Shown here: positions 1 to 6,932 of the stretch, one piece after another
Position numbering within the stretch: position 1 is the stretch's first letter
Layout of the letters: every line of letters begins with the position of its first letter
Source of the DNA: Candidatus Woesearchaeota archaeon
GTDB taxonomy: Archaea > Nanobdellota > Nanobdellia > Woesearchaeales > GCA-2686295
Length of the DNA: 14,282 bases
NCBI GenBank assembly: GCA_002686295.1
Contig: NZBB01000047.1
Coordinates: 1-14,282 of the forward strand
Direction of reading: 5' to 3'
Position numbers and translations under genes: made by a program
The notes under the pieces: generated by a model
Database searches by the model: none
What the model was told of the DNA's origin: nothing
Seen by the model: only the letters and a program-made list of their open reading frames with translations

Positions 1-363
1 ACAGAAACTAAATGCGATCTATTTGTTCTGGATTCATTATCTGCACTCTATACATTATCAAGATTTGAAGATCCAAGAGTCGAATTATTTCATTGGTTTG
101 AATTCTTAAGAGATATGAAGATGACAACCTATCTTATATCTGAAATGCCACTTGATGGAAGCAAATACTCAGAATATGAGATAGAAGACTTCCTATCAGA
201 CGGAATAATCTATCTAAGATTAACACCATTCAGAAGAAATATGGTCAGAGAGATATCAGTTGTTAAAATGAGAGCAACAAAGTGTAATAATGATGTATTC
301 TCTCTGGAATTCAAAAACGGCCAATTCAACGCTTTATATGGCGGACAAAACCCACTGCTATAA
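1..363 (+). CDS. KaiC/RAD55-like RecA-superfamily ATPase, C-terminal part (5' truncated)
   Basis: The reading frame is open from base 1, so only the last 120 residues of a longer protein are visible. Near the start, LFVLDSLSALY is a RecA-type Walker B strand (hydrophobic run ending in Asp). Further on, RRNMVREISVVKMRATK followed by FSLEFKNGQF matches the end of KaiC-like domains (R-x-I-x-V-x-K-M-R-x-T, then a strand ending in a glycine turn). KaiC/RAD55-type archaeal proteins are usually about 230-260 residues with one ATPase domain. The Walker A half would lie upstream of the window. ArlH, the archaellum ATPase, belongs to the same broad superfamily, but the KMR-x-T ending is more typical of generic KaiC-like proteins, so I do not call it ArlH. 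The first internal ATG is at 115, well inside the domain, and is not the start. The substrate or pathway cannot be told from what is visible. Confidence 0.82.
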   Translation, partial: TETKCDLFVLDSLSALYTLSRFEDPRVELFHWFEFLRDMKMTTYLISEMPLDGSKYSEYEIEDFLSDGIIYLRLTPFRRNMVREISVVKMRATKCNNDVFSLEFKNGQFNALYGGQNPLL

Positions 364-371
364 ATAAAGAA

Positions 372-398
372 TTTTAATTTTTGATAAAAAACTTTTTT
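372..398 (+). terminator. U-rich transcription end after the KaiC-like gene
   Basis: Three T-runs (372-375, 378-382, 393-398) begin 9 bases after the stop codon. Intrinsic termination in archaea needs mainly a U-rich stretch without a strong hairpin, and none is seen here. The rest of 364-497 holds only promoter-like sequence for the next gene; I see no RNA gene in it. Confidence 0.5.
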
Positions 399-440
399 AA
401 GCTTGATTAGTTCCTATTAGTTAATTAAAGTTGCTTCTGG

Positions 441-489
441 CAAATTTAAGCAGATACAAGTTTAAAAACCAGAACATGAATTGGGGGAT
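441..489 (+). promoter_or_regulatory. Candidate promoter and ribosome site of the mazG-like gene
   Basis: Two TATA-like boxes precede the start: AAATTTAAG near 442-450 and TTTAAAAA at 461-468. A G-run at 483-487 lies about 10 nt before the ATG at 498 and could serve as a Shine-Dalgarno site. Only the upstream TATA box would put that G-run inside the mRNA. The downstream one would leave a leader of about 7 nt. Both readings are possible. Confidence 0.4.
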
Positions 490-497
490 AATATTTT

Positions 498-884
498 ATG
501 AAAGAAAAGTTTCAAGAACTATATGAAACTCTGAAGATTGACAGAAATAAATCAGCATGGTCAAAAAAAAATGATTTCAAACAAAGGATTGAAGAATTAA
601 GCAGCGAAATTGAAGAAATAAAACAAGCAATAGAAAAAAACGATACTGAAAACTTAAGAGAAGAACTTGGAGATGCACTATGGGATTTGTTATTTCTGAT
701 AATAATTGCTGAAGAAAAAAAACTTTTCACAGGTAAAGAAGTCATAAGTGAAACAATAGAAAAACTTAAACGTAGAAAACCATGGATTTTTAACGGAGAA
801 AAAGTTAGTGTAGAAGAAGAAATAAAAAGATGGAATAAAACAAAAATTTTAGAAAAACAGAACAAAGTTCAAAGAATAAAATAA
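498..884 (+). CDS. MazG-like nucleotide pyrophosphohydrolase
   Basis: The 128-residue, mostly helical protein matches the MazG/all-alpha NTP pyrophosphatase fold. A glutamate-rich helix (IEELSSEIEEIKQAI, residues 31-45) and the ExxD motif (EELGDALWDLLF, E56 and D59) form the Mg2+-binding acidic cluster. RRKPWIF followed by a Glu-rich segment and W112 resembles the MazG C-terminal region, where RRHPHVF is usual. Family members hydrolyse NTPs or dNTPs to the monophosphate and pyrophosphate, often cleaning non-canonical or excess nucleotides. A single MazG domain of this size probably acts as a dimer or tetramer in the cytosol. The next gene, an Mre11-like nuclease, starts 12 bp downstream on the same strand, so the pair is probably cotranscribed and may both serve genome maintenance. 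The family is clear; the true substrate is not. Confidence 0.88.
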   Translation: MKEKFQELYETLKIDRNKSAWSKKNDFKQRIEELSSEIEEIKQAIEKNDTENLREELGDALWDLLFLIIIAEEKKLFTGKEVISETIEKLKRRKPWIFNGEKVSVEEEIKRWNKTKILEKQNKVQRIK

Positions 885-896
885 TAAAAAAATACT

Positions 897-2099
897 ATGA
901 GATTTGCACATATGGCAGACAGCCACATAGGAGCTTGGAGAGACCCTAAGCTAAAAGATTTAAGTATGAAAGCTTTCATAAAAGCGATTAATATTGCAAT
1001 CGAAAGAAAAGTTGATTTTATTCTTTTATCAGGAGATTTATTTAACACCTCACTACCAGGAATTGAACATTTAAAACAAACAACAAAAAAACTGAAGGAA
1101 TTGAAAGAGAAAAATATACCTATATATATAATTCCAGGAAGCCATGATTTCTCACCTAGTGGCAAGACAATGATAGATGTGCTGGAAGAAGCTGGAATGT
1201 TGATAAATGTTTGCAAAGGAACGATAAAAAATAAGAAATTAATATTACAATTCACAGAGGATGAAAAAACAGGCGTTAAAATAACTGGTTTACTTGGCAA
1301 AAGAGGAATGCTTGAAAAAAAGTTTTATGAAGAACTGGATAAAACAAACCTTGAAAACACACAAGGAACAAAGATATTCATGTTTCACACTGCATTAACA
1401 GAATTAAAGCCAAAAGAACTTGAAAGAATGGATTCTTCACCAATATCGTTTCTACCAAAAGGATTTGAATACTATGCAGGAGGACATGTACATATTGTTA
1501 AGAATAAGAGTTTTGAAAACTATAAAAACATTGTTTTTCCAGGACCATTGATGCCTACAAACTTTTCAGAATTAGAAAAACTAAAGAAAGGAAGTTTTTA
1601 CATTTATAATCACGGAAAACTAGAACTCATATCAATTGAAGTTGTGAAAGTTTTTCCAATAAAGATTGATGCAGATAATAAATCTCCAGAAGAAATATAT
1701 GAATCAATGGAGCAACTAACTAGTGGTTTTGATTTATCAAACACAATAGTTCTTATAAGAATTCATGGAAAACTAAAAAATGGCAAGTCTACAAATATTA
1801 ATTTCAAAGAATACTTCAAAAAACTTTATAATCAAAAAGCTTTTTTTGTCATGAAAAACATTGCTAAGTTAACAAGTGAAGAATTTGAAGAAATAAAAGT
1901 AAAGGACTCTTCTGTAAATGATATAGAAGAAGAAATAATAACAGAGCATGTTGGACAAATAAAAAATAGTTTGCAAAACGAAGAAAGAACAACAAAAGAA
2001 ATTCTTAGAATCATCTGCAAAGAAAAACATGAAGGAGAAAAAGTTTATGAATATGAAGAAAGAATAAAAAAAGACCTTAATGCAATTCTTGAATTATAA
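897..2099 (+). CDS. Mre11/SbcD-like metallophosphoesterase (DNA repair nuclease)
   Basis: This 400-residue protein has the calcineurin-type phosphoesterase motifs in order: DSH (D8, H10), GD (D47), GSHD (residues 81-84), FHT (H164) and GGHVH (H197, H199). These are the Mn2+ ligands of Mre11/SbcD nucleases, which trim DNA ends at double-strand breaks. The third motif is normally GNHD with Asn as a metal ligand; here it is Ser (S82). Residues beyond about 240 form the capping region and a charged, helix-rich tail that could bind a partner ATPase. Archaeal mre11 is often followed by rad50. Here the next gene is convergent and unrelated, and no SMC-type ATPase lies in the window. The ATG at 897 puts the first beta strand and DSH exactly at the N-terminus, as in the family. 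No ribosome site is visible, and the gene probably shares the mazG-like transcript. Confidence 0.85.
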   Translation: MRFAHMADSHIGAWRDPKLKDLSMKAFIKAINIAIERKVDFILLSGDLFNTSLPGIEHLKQTTKKLKELKEKNIPIYIIPGSHDFSPSGKTMIDVLEEAGMLINVCKGTIKNKKLILQFTEDEKTGVKITGLLGKRGMLEKKFYEELDKTNLENTQGTKIFMFHTALTELKPKELERMDSSPISFLPKGFEYYAGGHVHIVKNKSFENYKNIVFPGPLMPTNFSELEKLKKGSFYIYNHGKLELISIEVVKVFPIKIDADNKSPEEIYESMEQLTSGFDLSNTIVLIRIHGKLKNGKSTNINFKEYFKKLYNQKAFFVMKNIAKLTSEEFEEIKVKDSSVNDIEEEIITEHVGQIKNSLQNEERTTKEILRIICKEKHEGEKVYEYEERIKKDLNAILEL

Positions 2100-2117
2100 T
2101 CAAAGTCTTATTAAGTT

Positions 2118-2840
2118 TTAATCGCCGAAACGACTGGCTGCATGTTCAAAAACATGACAACCATCTTTCCAATCATCTCTATAACCTTCCTGAAACAACT
2201 TATCCTCAGAAACCAAATGAATTTTTTGCTCCTCATCAAAATAGTTCTCAAGAACTCCATTATAGGCATTTAACTTCAAATTTTTCTTATATAAAGTTAA
2301 ATGATCATCAAGATTCATATTCTTATTATATTTAAAGAAATCAAAGAAATCACTCACTAACAAAGGATTTTCAAGTTTTGAAGCAATACAAAAAGTGTGA
2401 GACAAATATAAATCCTTTTTATGAGCAACATCAACCAAATAATCAATTGTCTGAATCCAATCACCAATTAAAGAATTATTTTCTTTTAAAGTCTTAAAAA
2501 GTCCGAGATGATCTTTAATTGTTAAATCAGTCGGGTCAAGAACACCATTTGACAAAAGCTTCTTACTCCTAATATAACCAGATAATAAATCTATAGAATT
2601 ATCAAAATCCAATAAATTATTAGTAACATACCTAACATCATCCAAAGACAAATTATACTCCATTAACTTTTGAATTTGATCTGCATAATGCTCTACTTCT
2701 GCACGACATATCGCTAAAGAATCCAATTTCTCTTCATCCAAAAAATCATTTTTCGTTGTTTCATTGAACATAAAACCATCAAAAAAACTCTTGTTGTCAT
2801 CAACCAAACCTAATTCTTCATTTCTAACCGTTTTTACCAC
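2118..2840 (-). CDS. Hypothetical protein, soluble, helical, family not recognised
   Basis: I do not recognise this 240-residue protein. It is acidic and rich in Leu, Asp and Asn, appears almost wholly alpha-helical, and has no signal peptide, membrane segment, metal cluster or nucleotide-binding motif that I can see. It contains three Cys (in AICRAEVEH, HTFCIASK and DGCHVF) and ends with a Trp/His/Cys-bearing segment (DDWKDGCHVFEHAA). The start is GTG at 2838-2840: no in-frame ATG occurs near the N-terminus, and a TATA box lies about 48 bp upstream. The coding call rests on the long open frame, AT-rich codon use like its neighbours, and its own promoter. It is convergent with the Mre11-like gene (18 bp apart) and lies downstream of taw3, but appears to be transcribed separately. 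Confidence 0.72.
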   Translation of the reverse strand: MVKTVRNEELGLVDDNKSFFDGFMFNETTKNDFLDEEKLDSLAICRAEVEHYADQIQKLMEYNLSLDDVRYVTNNLLDFDNSIDLLSGYIRSKKLLSNGVLDPTDLTIKDHLGLFKTLKENNSLIGDWIQTIDYLVDVAHKKDLYLSHTFCIASKLENPLLVSDFFDFFKYNKNMNLDDHLTLYKKNLKLNAYNGVLENYFDEEQKIHLVSEDKLFQEGYRDDWKDGCHVFEHAASRFGD

Positions 2841-2884
2841 CCTATATACAATTTAAAAGAGAAAGATTTTTATGAAATAGATAG

Positions 2885-2893
2885 TATTTAAAA
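2885..2893 (-). promoter_or_regulatory. TATA box of the 240-residue hypothetical gene
   Basis: On the minus strand the bases read TTTTAAATA. Initiation about 26 bp downstream would fall near 2863 and leave a leader of about 23 nt before the GTG start at 2840. The box lies between the taw3 stop and this gene, so the gene can be expressed independently of the aspS-asnS-taw3 block. Confidence 0.5.
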
Positions 2894-2910
2894 CCTTCTA
2901 TTTTAACTAT

Positions 2911-3489
2911 TCAAACATATAAACTCTTCTCTAACTCAAAAATCTTAAGCCAAGTTTTTCTAAGCTTCTTGTTGGCTTCTTCAACTAAAACATTCAAATA
3001 ATCTTCTGAAACAAGAAGTTTTCCATTTATTATTAAAATAGCATCTATTCTTTCAGTAGATACCAATTCTATTAATACCCTTTTTTTTATTTCAAAAACA
3101 CCATTTCTTTTAAAACCAACTCTTCTTGCAATTCTTAAGACATTAGAAGCATCATCAAGTGTTTTTGTAGCAACATGCAATATTGCTGGTTCTTGTCTTA
3201 GCCAAACATCTCCATCAACATTAGAAATATTATTTACTGTATCAATAAGTTCTTTAGAATTAGCTTCTTCATGCGTTCTAAATAAAAAATCCGCATCTTT
3301 CTTGCTTCCTGTTTTCGGAATCTGAATTATGATTATTCTTCCTGAACAAGAACTTGTCGTGTAATAATTCTTTAAAGAATTAATATGTTCAATCAAAGAT
3401 TTTATTTTAGTATCAACAAACCCTTTGTTGCTTTTATCGTTTGAAAGCATCTTTTTCAGAGCTTTCTCTTTAGCAGAATCAAAACTCAT
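2911..3489 (-). CDS. taw3: tRNA-Phe wybutosine-synthesis methyltransferase Taw3 (TYW3 family)
   Basis: The 192-residue protein shows the TYW3/Taw3 signature: FVDTKIKSLIEHIN (residues 24-37), then YYTTSSCSGRI (42-52), with the conserved S-S-C-S-G-R, and later ILHVATKTLDDASNVL. Taw3 transfers a methyl group from S-adenosylmethionine to N4 of the tricyclic wybutosine intermediate at G37 of tRNA-Phe. I place the start at the ATG 3487-3489, not the in-frame GTG at 3499-3501: that GTG is part of a GGTGG ribosome site with ideal spacing to the ATG, and the ATG overlaps the asnS stop as TAATG, so translation is probably coupled. The length fits archaeal Taw3. The tRNA-Phe gene in this window carries G37, the expected substrate base. 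The other Taw enzymes are not seen here. Confidence 0.9.
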   Translation of the reverse strand: MSFDSAKEKALKKMLSNDKSNKGFVDTKIKSLIEHINSLKNYYTTSSCSGRIIIIQIPKTGSKKDADFLFRTHEEANSKELIDTVNNISNVDGDVWLRQEPAILHVATKTLDDASNVLRIARRVGFKRNGVFEIKKRVLIELVSTERIDAILIINGKLLVSEDYLNVLVEEANKKLRKTWLKIFELEKSLYV

Positions 3490-4781
3490 TATGGCTTCCA
3501 CCTAAGCATGGTTCTTGGAAATCCTATTGCATCTTTAATATTATCAAGTTTGCATATCCATTGTATAACCCTTTCAAGACCAACACCATAACCAGAATGA
3601 GGCACACCACCATATTTTCTTAAGTCAAAATAAAATTTATAATCTTTAGGATTTTCTCCTCCTCGGTTCAAATTCTCAGACATCTCTTTTATATCAAGAC
3701 TTCTTTCACTACCACCAACTATTTCTAAGCCAACTTCTGGACAAAGCATATCAAAACAAAGAGCCTCATCATGGAACTCAGGATCTCTTGGTTTGTAAAA
3801 AGCCATTATTTCCTGTGGATAGTGAGTTACAACAACTGGCGTATCATACATTTTAGCAATTGTTTCTTCTTCTATAGTTCTCAAATCCTTGCCAAACTTA
3901 ACATTCATACCTGCTTTCTCTTTCAACATTTTCAAGGCTTTGCGATATTTAATTGTAGGCCATGATTTCTTTGTCATCGCAATTAGTTCTTTAGGATCTC
4001 TTCCAAGCAACTTAAATTCTTCAGGGCATTTTTCTGCAACTTTTTTAATACAATATTTCAACTCTTTCTTTGCAAACTCAGTTATATCTTTCAATCTCCA
4101 CCAGGCAACCTCTGTTTCAACCATCCAAAACTCTGATAAATGACGAGAGGTTTTACTCTTTTCAGCTCTAAATGTAGGTCCAGAGTTATAGACTTTTTCT
4201 AAAGCAAAGATTGCTGCCTCTCCATAAAGTTGCCAGGTTTGAGCCAAATAAGTTTTTTGTTTATAATATTTAACCTCAAAAACTGTTGAGCCACCTTCAG
4301 ACTGAGTTGGTTGCAAAACAGGAGTATCAAATCTCCAAAAACCTTCTTTTTTGAAGAATTCTTCTCTTGCCTGAGAATAAGTAGATCTTATCTTCATAAC
4401 AGCAGTCATTTTTCTGCTTCTAAGCCATAAATGCCTGTTATCTAACAAGAATTCTGCACTTTGACCTTTAGTTATTGGAAAACTATCTGAACTTCCGACA
4501 ACAACATATTTTTTCACGACAACTTCATACCCTGAAGGAGCTCTTTTATCTTTTTTTATTATACCTGTTATTTTCATAGAAGTTTCTATTTGAATACCAT
4601 CTATCTCAGACCAGGATTTCTTAAAATAATCTTTTTTCAGCACACACTGAATTATATTCGTGCTATCCCTTAGAACAATAAACTTAATCTTATTGGAACC
4701 TCTTTCTCTATACACCCATCCTCTTATAGAAACTTCTCCTTTTCCTTTATCCATGGCATCCTTAATAGATTTATATTTCAT
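3489..4781 (-). CDS. asnS: Asparaginyl-tRNA synthetase (class IIb)
   Basis: This 430-residue enzyme charges tRNA-Asn with asparagine. An N-terminal OB-fold anticodon-binding domain (about residues 1-100, with IRGWVYRERGSNKIKFIVLRD) leads into the class II catalytic core. Motif 1 is around 144-162, motif 2 is FRAEKSKTSRHLSEFWMVE (204-222), and motif 3 is GYGVGLERVIQWI (397-409). AQTWQLYGEAA (180-190) and FYFDLRKYGGVPHSGYG (383-399) favour AsnRS over archaeal AspRS. The length fits archaeal AsnRS. A TATA box sits 27 bp before the ATG, so the mRNA is probably leaderless. The last base of the stop is the first base of the taw3 ATG. Having AsnRS beside AspRS implies direct charging of tRNA-Asn, so the Gln/Asn amidotransferase route would not be needed for Asn. 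Confidence 0.93.
   Translation of the reverse strand: MKYKSIKDAMDKGKGEVSIRGWVYRERGSNKIKFIVLRDSTNIIQCVLKKDYFKKSWSEIDGIQIETSMKITGIIKKDKRAPSGYEVVVKKYVVVGSSDSFPITKGQSAEFLLDNRHLWLRSRKMTAVMKIRSTYSQAREEFFKKEGFWRFDTPVLQPTQSEGGSTVFEVKYYKQKTYLAQTWQLYGEAAIFALEKVYNSGPTFRAEKSKTSRHLSEFWMVETEVAWWRLKDITEFAKKELKYCIKKVAEKCPEEFKLLGRDPKELIAMTKKSWPTIKYRKALKMLKEKAGMNVKFGKDLRTIEEETIAKMYDTPVVVTHYPQEIMAFYKPRDPEFHDEALCFDMLCPEVGLEIVGGSERSLDIKEMSENLNRGGENPKDYKFYFDLRKYGGVPHSGYGVGLERVIQWICKLDNIKDAIGFPRTMLRWKP
3498..3502 (-). promoter_or_regulatory. Ribosome binding site deciding the taw3 start
   Basis: GGTGG on the minus strand lies 8 nt before the ATG at 3489, inside the last codons of asnS. An upstream in-frame GTG overlaps this site, which argues against its use as the start. 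Confidence 0.55.
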
Positions 4782-4803
4782 ATAAACAAGAATTTATTTG
4801 TTT

Positions 4804-4813
4804 CTTTTAAAAG
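4804..4813 (-). promoter_or_regulatory. TATA box of asnS-taw3
   Basis: CTTTTAAAAG is centred 27 bp upstream of the asnS ATG, the normal archaeal TATA-to-start distance, so transcription would begin at or just before the ATG. It lies downstream of the U-rich end of aspS, which suggests that aspS and asnS-taw3 are separate transcription units. Confidence 0.6.
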
Positions 4814-4819
4814 TTTTTG

Positions 4820-4864
4820 AATAAAAAAAGAAAAAAGAATGAACAAAAACAAAGAACAAAAACA
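4820..4864 (-). terminator. U-rich terminator of aspS
   Basis: Read on the minus strand, this stretch just after the aspS stop is a nearly continuous series of T-runs broken by single C, G or A. There is no hairpin. It fits a typical archaeal U-tract terminator and is the strongest in the window. Confidence 0.65.
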
Positions 4865-4866
4865 AA

Positions 4867-6264
4867 CTATTTCGTTTTAATATTTAACTCGTTTAATTGC
4901 TCTTTGCTAACTTTTGAAGGTGCATCCAACATCACATCTCTTGCATCTTTATTCTTTGGGAACGCGATTATTTCACGAATGCTAGGCTCTTTTAGAAGAA
5001 GCATTAATAATCTGTCAATACCTAAAGCAATTCCTCCGTGAGGCGGAACTCCATAAGAAAATGCTTCAATCATATGTTTAAATTCATTTGCCTGTTGTTT
5101 TGAAAAACCTATGAGATCAAAAATTTTCTTCTGAATTTTCGGATCATGAATCCTTATACTTCCACCACCAACTTCCATACCATTTAAAACTAAATCATGC
5201 TGATAACTTCTGACTTTTCCAGGATTAGAATTCAATAATTTAAAATCATCTTCGTGAGGCATTGTAAACATATGATGACTAGGACCCCATTCTTGTCCTG
5301 CTCCATGAAAAAAGTCTTCCTCAGATTGTTTTACAAATAAAGGAAAATTAACTATGAAACAAAACCCTAATTCATTATTATCCTTCTTATTCTTTCTTAT
5401 ATCAGGGTCATCACAACCATATTTTTTCATAACCTCATAATAATCTAATCTTGGAAAAGGGATTTTTGTAATCTTCTTCTTAGGAAACAAACTTTTTACT
5501 ATCTCAATCATTAATTTTTCAATGGTGTTAAGAATATCTTCTTGATGAACAAAACTCATCTCAACATCTAATTGATAAAATTCTCCGGGAGACCTATTTG
5601 CACGAGCATTCTCATCTCTAAAACAAGGAGCTATCTGAAAATATTTATCTATTCCACCAACCATCAACAACTGTTTATATTGCTGGGGAGCCTGAGGCAA
5701 AGCATAGAATTTCCCAGGATTAAGTCTTGCAGGAACCAAATAGTCTCTTGCACCTTCAGGACTGCTTTTTGTAAGAATTGGAGTGGTTATTTCTAAAAAT
5801 TCATCATCACTCAGGCGGTTCCTTATAAACTGAATTATTTTATGCCTCATAACCAAATTTTTAGTCATTGCAGGCCTTCTTAAATCAAGATAACGATATT
5901 TTAACCTTATATCCTCGCTTGTCTGAACACTCTCATCTAATTCAAAAGGCAAAGGTTTGCATTCAGAAAGAATTTCCAGTTCTGAAACTGAAACTTCAAT
6001 TTCACCAGTTGGTTCATCTCTTTTTTGATTATCAGGTCTTTCTTTTACAACGCCTGTTATTTGAACAACGCTTTCTCTTCTTATTTCTCCATATTTTATA
6101 ATTATATCTTTTCCTAAAAAACACTGGGTTTTTCCATATCTATCTCTAATAATCAGAAAACCTATTTTTCCACTTATCCTCATAGAATCAACCCATCCAG
6201 AAAGCTCAACTTTTTTACCAGCAAATTTCTTATTCAGATCTCCACAAGTATTTGTTCTTAACAT
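4867..6264 (-). CDS. aspS: Aspartyl-tRNA synthetase, bacterial type without the GAD insertion domain
   Basis: This 465-residue enzyme charges tRNA-Asp. An OB-fold domain spans about residues 1-105. The core carries bacterial AspRS hallmarks: KYRYLDLRRP (122-131), LTKSSPEGARDYLVPAR (164-180), FYALPQAPQQYKQLLMVGG (186-204), motif 2 FRDENARANRSPGEFYQLD (215-233), NGMEVGGGSIRIH (361-373) and motif 3 GIALGIDRLLMLL (411-423). Archaeal/eukaryotic AspRS lacks most of these. Bacterial AspRS is about 590 residues because a GAD domain of roughly 130 residues interrupts the core. Here the segment before it (PFPRLDYYEVMKKYG, then DDPDIR) joins the segment after it (FIVNFPLFV) through about a dozen residues (291-302). 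The position that separates discriminating (Leu) from non-discriminating (His) bacterial AspRS seems to be Ser31, so tRNA specificity cannot be read. All catalytic motifs are intact, so the gene is probably functional. The bacterial type suggests old horizontal transfer. Confidence 0.92.
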   Translation of the reverse strand: MLRTNTCGDLNKKFAGKKVELSGWVDSMRISGKIGFLIIRDRYGKTQCFLGKDIIIKYGEIRRESVVQITGVVKERPDNQKRDEPTGEIEVSVSELEILSECKPLPFELDESVQTSEDIRLKYRYLDLRRPAMTKNLVMRHKIIQFIRNRLSDDEFLEITTPILTKSSPEGARDYLVPARLNPGKFYALPQAPQQYKQLLMVGGIDKYFQIAPCFRDENARANRSPGEFYQLDVEMSFVHQEDILNTIEKLMIEIVKSLFPKKKITKIPFPRLDYYEVMKKYGCDDPDIRKNKKDNNELGFCFIVNFPLFVKQSEEDFFHGAGQEWGPSHHMFTMPHEDDFKLLNSNPGKVRSYQHDLVLNGMEVGGGSIRIHDPKIQKKIFDLIGFSKQQANEFKHMIEAFSYGVPPHGGIALGIDRLLMLLLKEPSIREIIAFPKNKDARDVMLDAPSKVSKEQLNELNIKTK

Positions 6265-6300
6265 AAATATGCTTAATTAGTCTTTGTTTTTATTCTTTTT

Positions 6301-6308
6301 GGTTTAAA
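6301..6308 (-). promoter_or_regulatory. Candidate TATA box of aspS
   Basis: TTTAAACC on the minus strand follows a T-rich stretch, centred about 41 bp before the aspS ATG. It would give a leader of about 15 nt. No ribosome site stands out. The aspS and membrane-protein promoters share the divergent intergenic region 6265-6377. Confidence 0.4.
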
Positions 6309-6347
6309 AAAAAATTATTACTTATTAGTTAGAGTATAAACAAAACA

Positions 6348-6357
6348 TTTATATATT
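6348..6357 (+). promoter_or_regulatory. TATA box of the three-gene membrane protein operon
   Basis: TTTATATATT is centred 26 bp upstream of the ATG at 6378, with a purine-rich BRE-like AAAACA before it. The spacing predicts a leaderless mRNA for the first gene. The two genes behind it have no TATA box of their own and follow at -1 and +5 bp, so one promoter probably serves all three. Confidence 0.65.
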
Positions 6358-6377
6358 AATCAGACAATAAATTTAAC

Positions 6378-6932
6378 ATGGCTGAGACAATATTAAGAGG
6401 AACACTATCTTTTTTGAATGATTTAGGAGTTTACGATGTAATACTCCCATTCTTACTGGTTTTCACTATTGTTTTTGCAATTCTCGAAAAAACAAAGATT
6501 TTTGGAGTTGAAAAAATAGACGGACAAGAAATCACAAGGAAGAATATGAATGCTATGACTGCTTTCGTAATAGGATTTTTCGTCGTTGCATCATCACAAT
6601 TAGTTGTTTTAATTAACATTGTTGCAGGTCAAGCATTTCTATTAATATTATTAATAGTACTTTTTTTAATGCTTGCAGGAGTATTACAAAAAGAAGGCGA
6701 ATATGAACTTGATGGTGGTTGGAAAAAAGGATTGATGATAACATTATTTTTCGCATTAGTGTTAATATTCTTAAATGCTCTTGGATGGTTACAAACAGGT
6801 TATTTATTCTTATCAAATTACTGGAATACAGATGGCGTTTCAGCAATTATATTAATGCTTTTTGTTGGATTATTTATTGCTTGGATTTCAAAATCTAGCG
6901 GAACAACTAAAACTAAAAAAGGTGATTCATAA
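6378..6932 (+). CDS. Polytopic membrane protein, first of three tandem paralogues
   Basis: The 184-residue protein has about five hydrophobic helices (roughly residues 21-38, 58-80, 84-104, 118-140, 153-172) and short loops. Residues 16-43 carry a signature shared with the next two genes: LG..DVILPF, then FTIVFA, then a Lys-containing segment ending in IFG. The loop after the first helix (38-57) and the C-terminal tail are Lys-rich and thus probably cytosolic. I do not know a named family. It heads an operon that lies next to coiled-coil genes and a type IV filament/secretion ATPase with its platform protein, so an accessory role in that machine is a reasonable inference. There is no signal peptide, class III prepilin motif or catalytic motif. 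The start is supported by a TATA box 26 bp upstream. Confidence 0.8.
   Translation: MAETILRGTLSFLNDLGVYDVILPFLLVFTIVFAILEKTKIFGVEKIDGQEITRKNMNAMTAFVIGFFVVASSQLVVLINIVAGQAFLLILLIVLFLMLAGVLQKEGEYELDGGWKKGLMITLFFALVLIFLNALGWLQTGYLFLSNYWNTDGVSAIILMLFVGLFIAWISKSSGTTKTKKGDS
6921..6925 (+). promoter_or_regulatory. Ribosome binding site of the second membrane protein
   Basis: GGTGA, the canonical archaeal Shine-Dalgarno core, lies 6 nt before the ATG at 6932, inside the last codons of the preceding gene. That ATG overlaps the preceding stop as TAATG. The first gene of the operon appears leaderless while this internal gene has a strong ribosome site, a known archaeal pattern. Confidence 0.6.

Noticed and set aside
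1..363. Assigning the first gene as ArlH and so as part of the filament locus
   Set aside because: The visible end matches generic KaiC-like proteins (KMR-x-T), the gene is 6 kb from the motor genes, and the Walker A half is missing.
512..1300. Minus-strand open frames opposite the MazG-like and Mre11-like genes
   Set aside because: They are hydrophobic Ser/Phe-rich mirror translations of AT-rich coding DNA; the plus-strand genes carry conserved motifs.
3490..3501. GTG start of taw3 giving four extra residues
   Set aside because: The GTG is part of the GGTGG ribosome site that is well spaced for the ATG at 3489, and the ATG overlaps the asnS stop.
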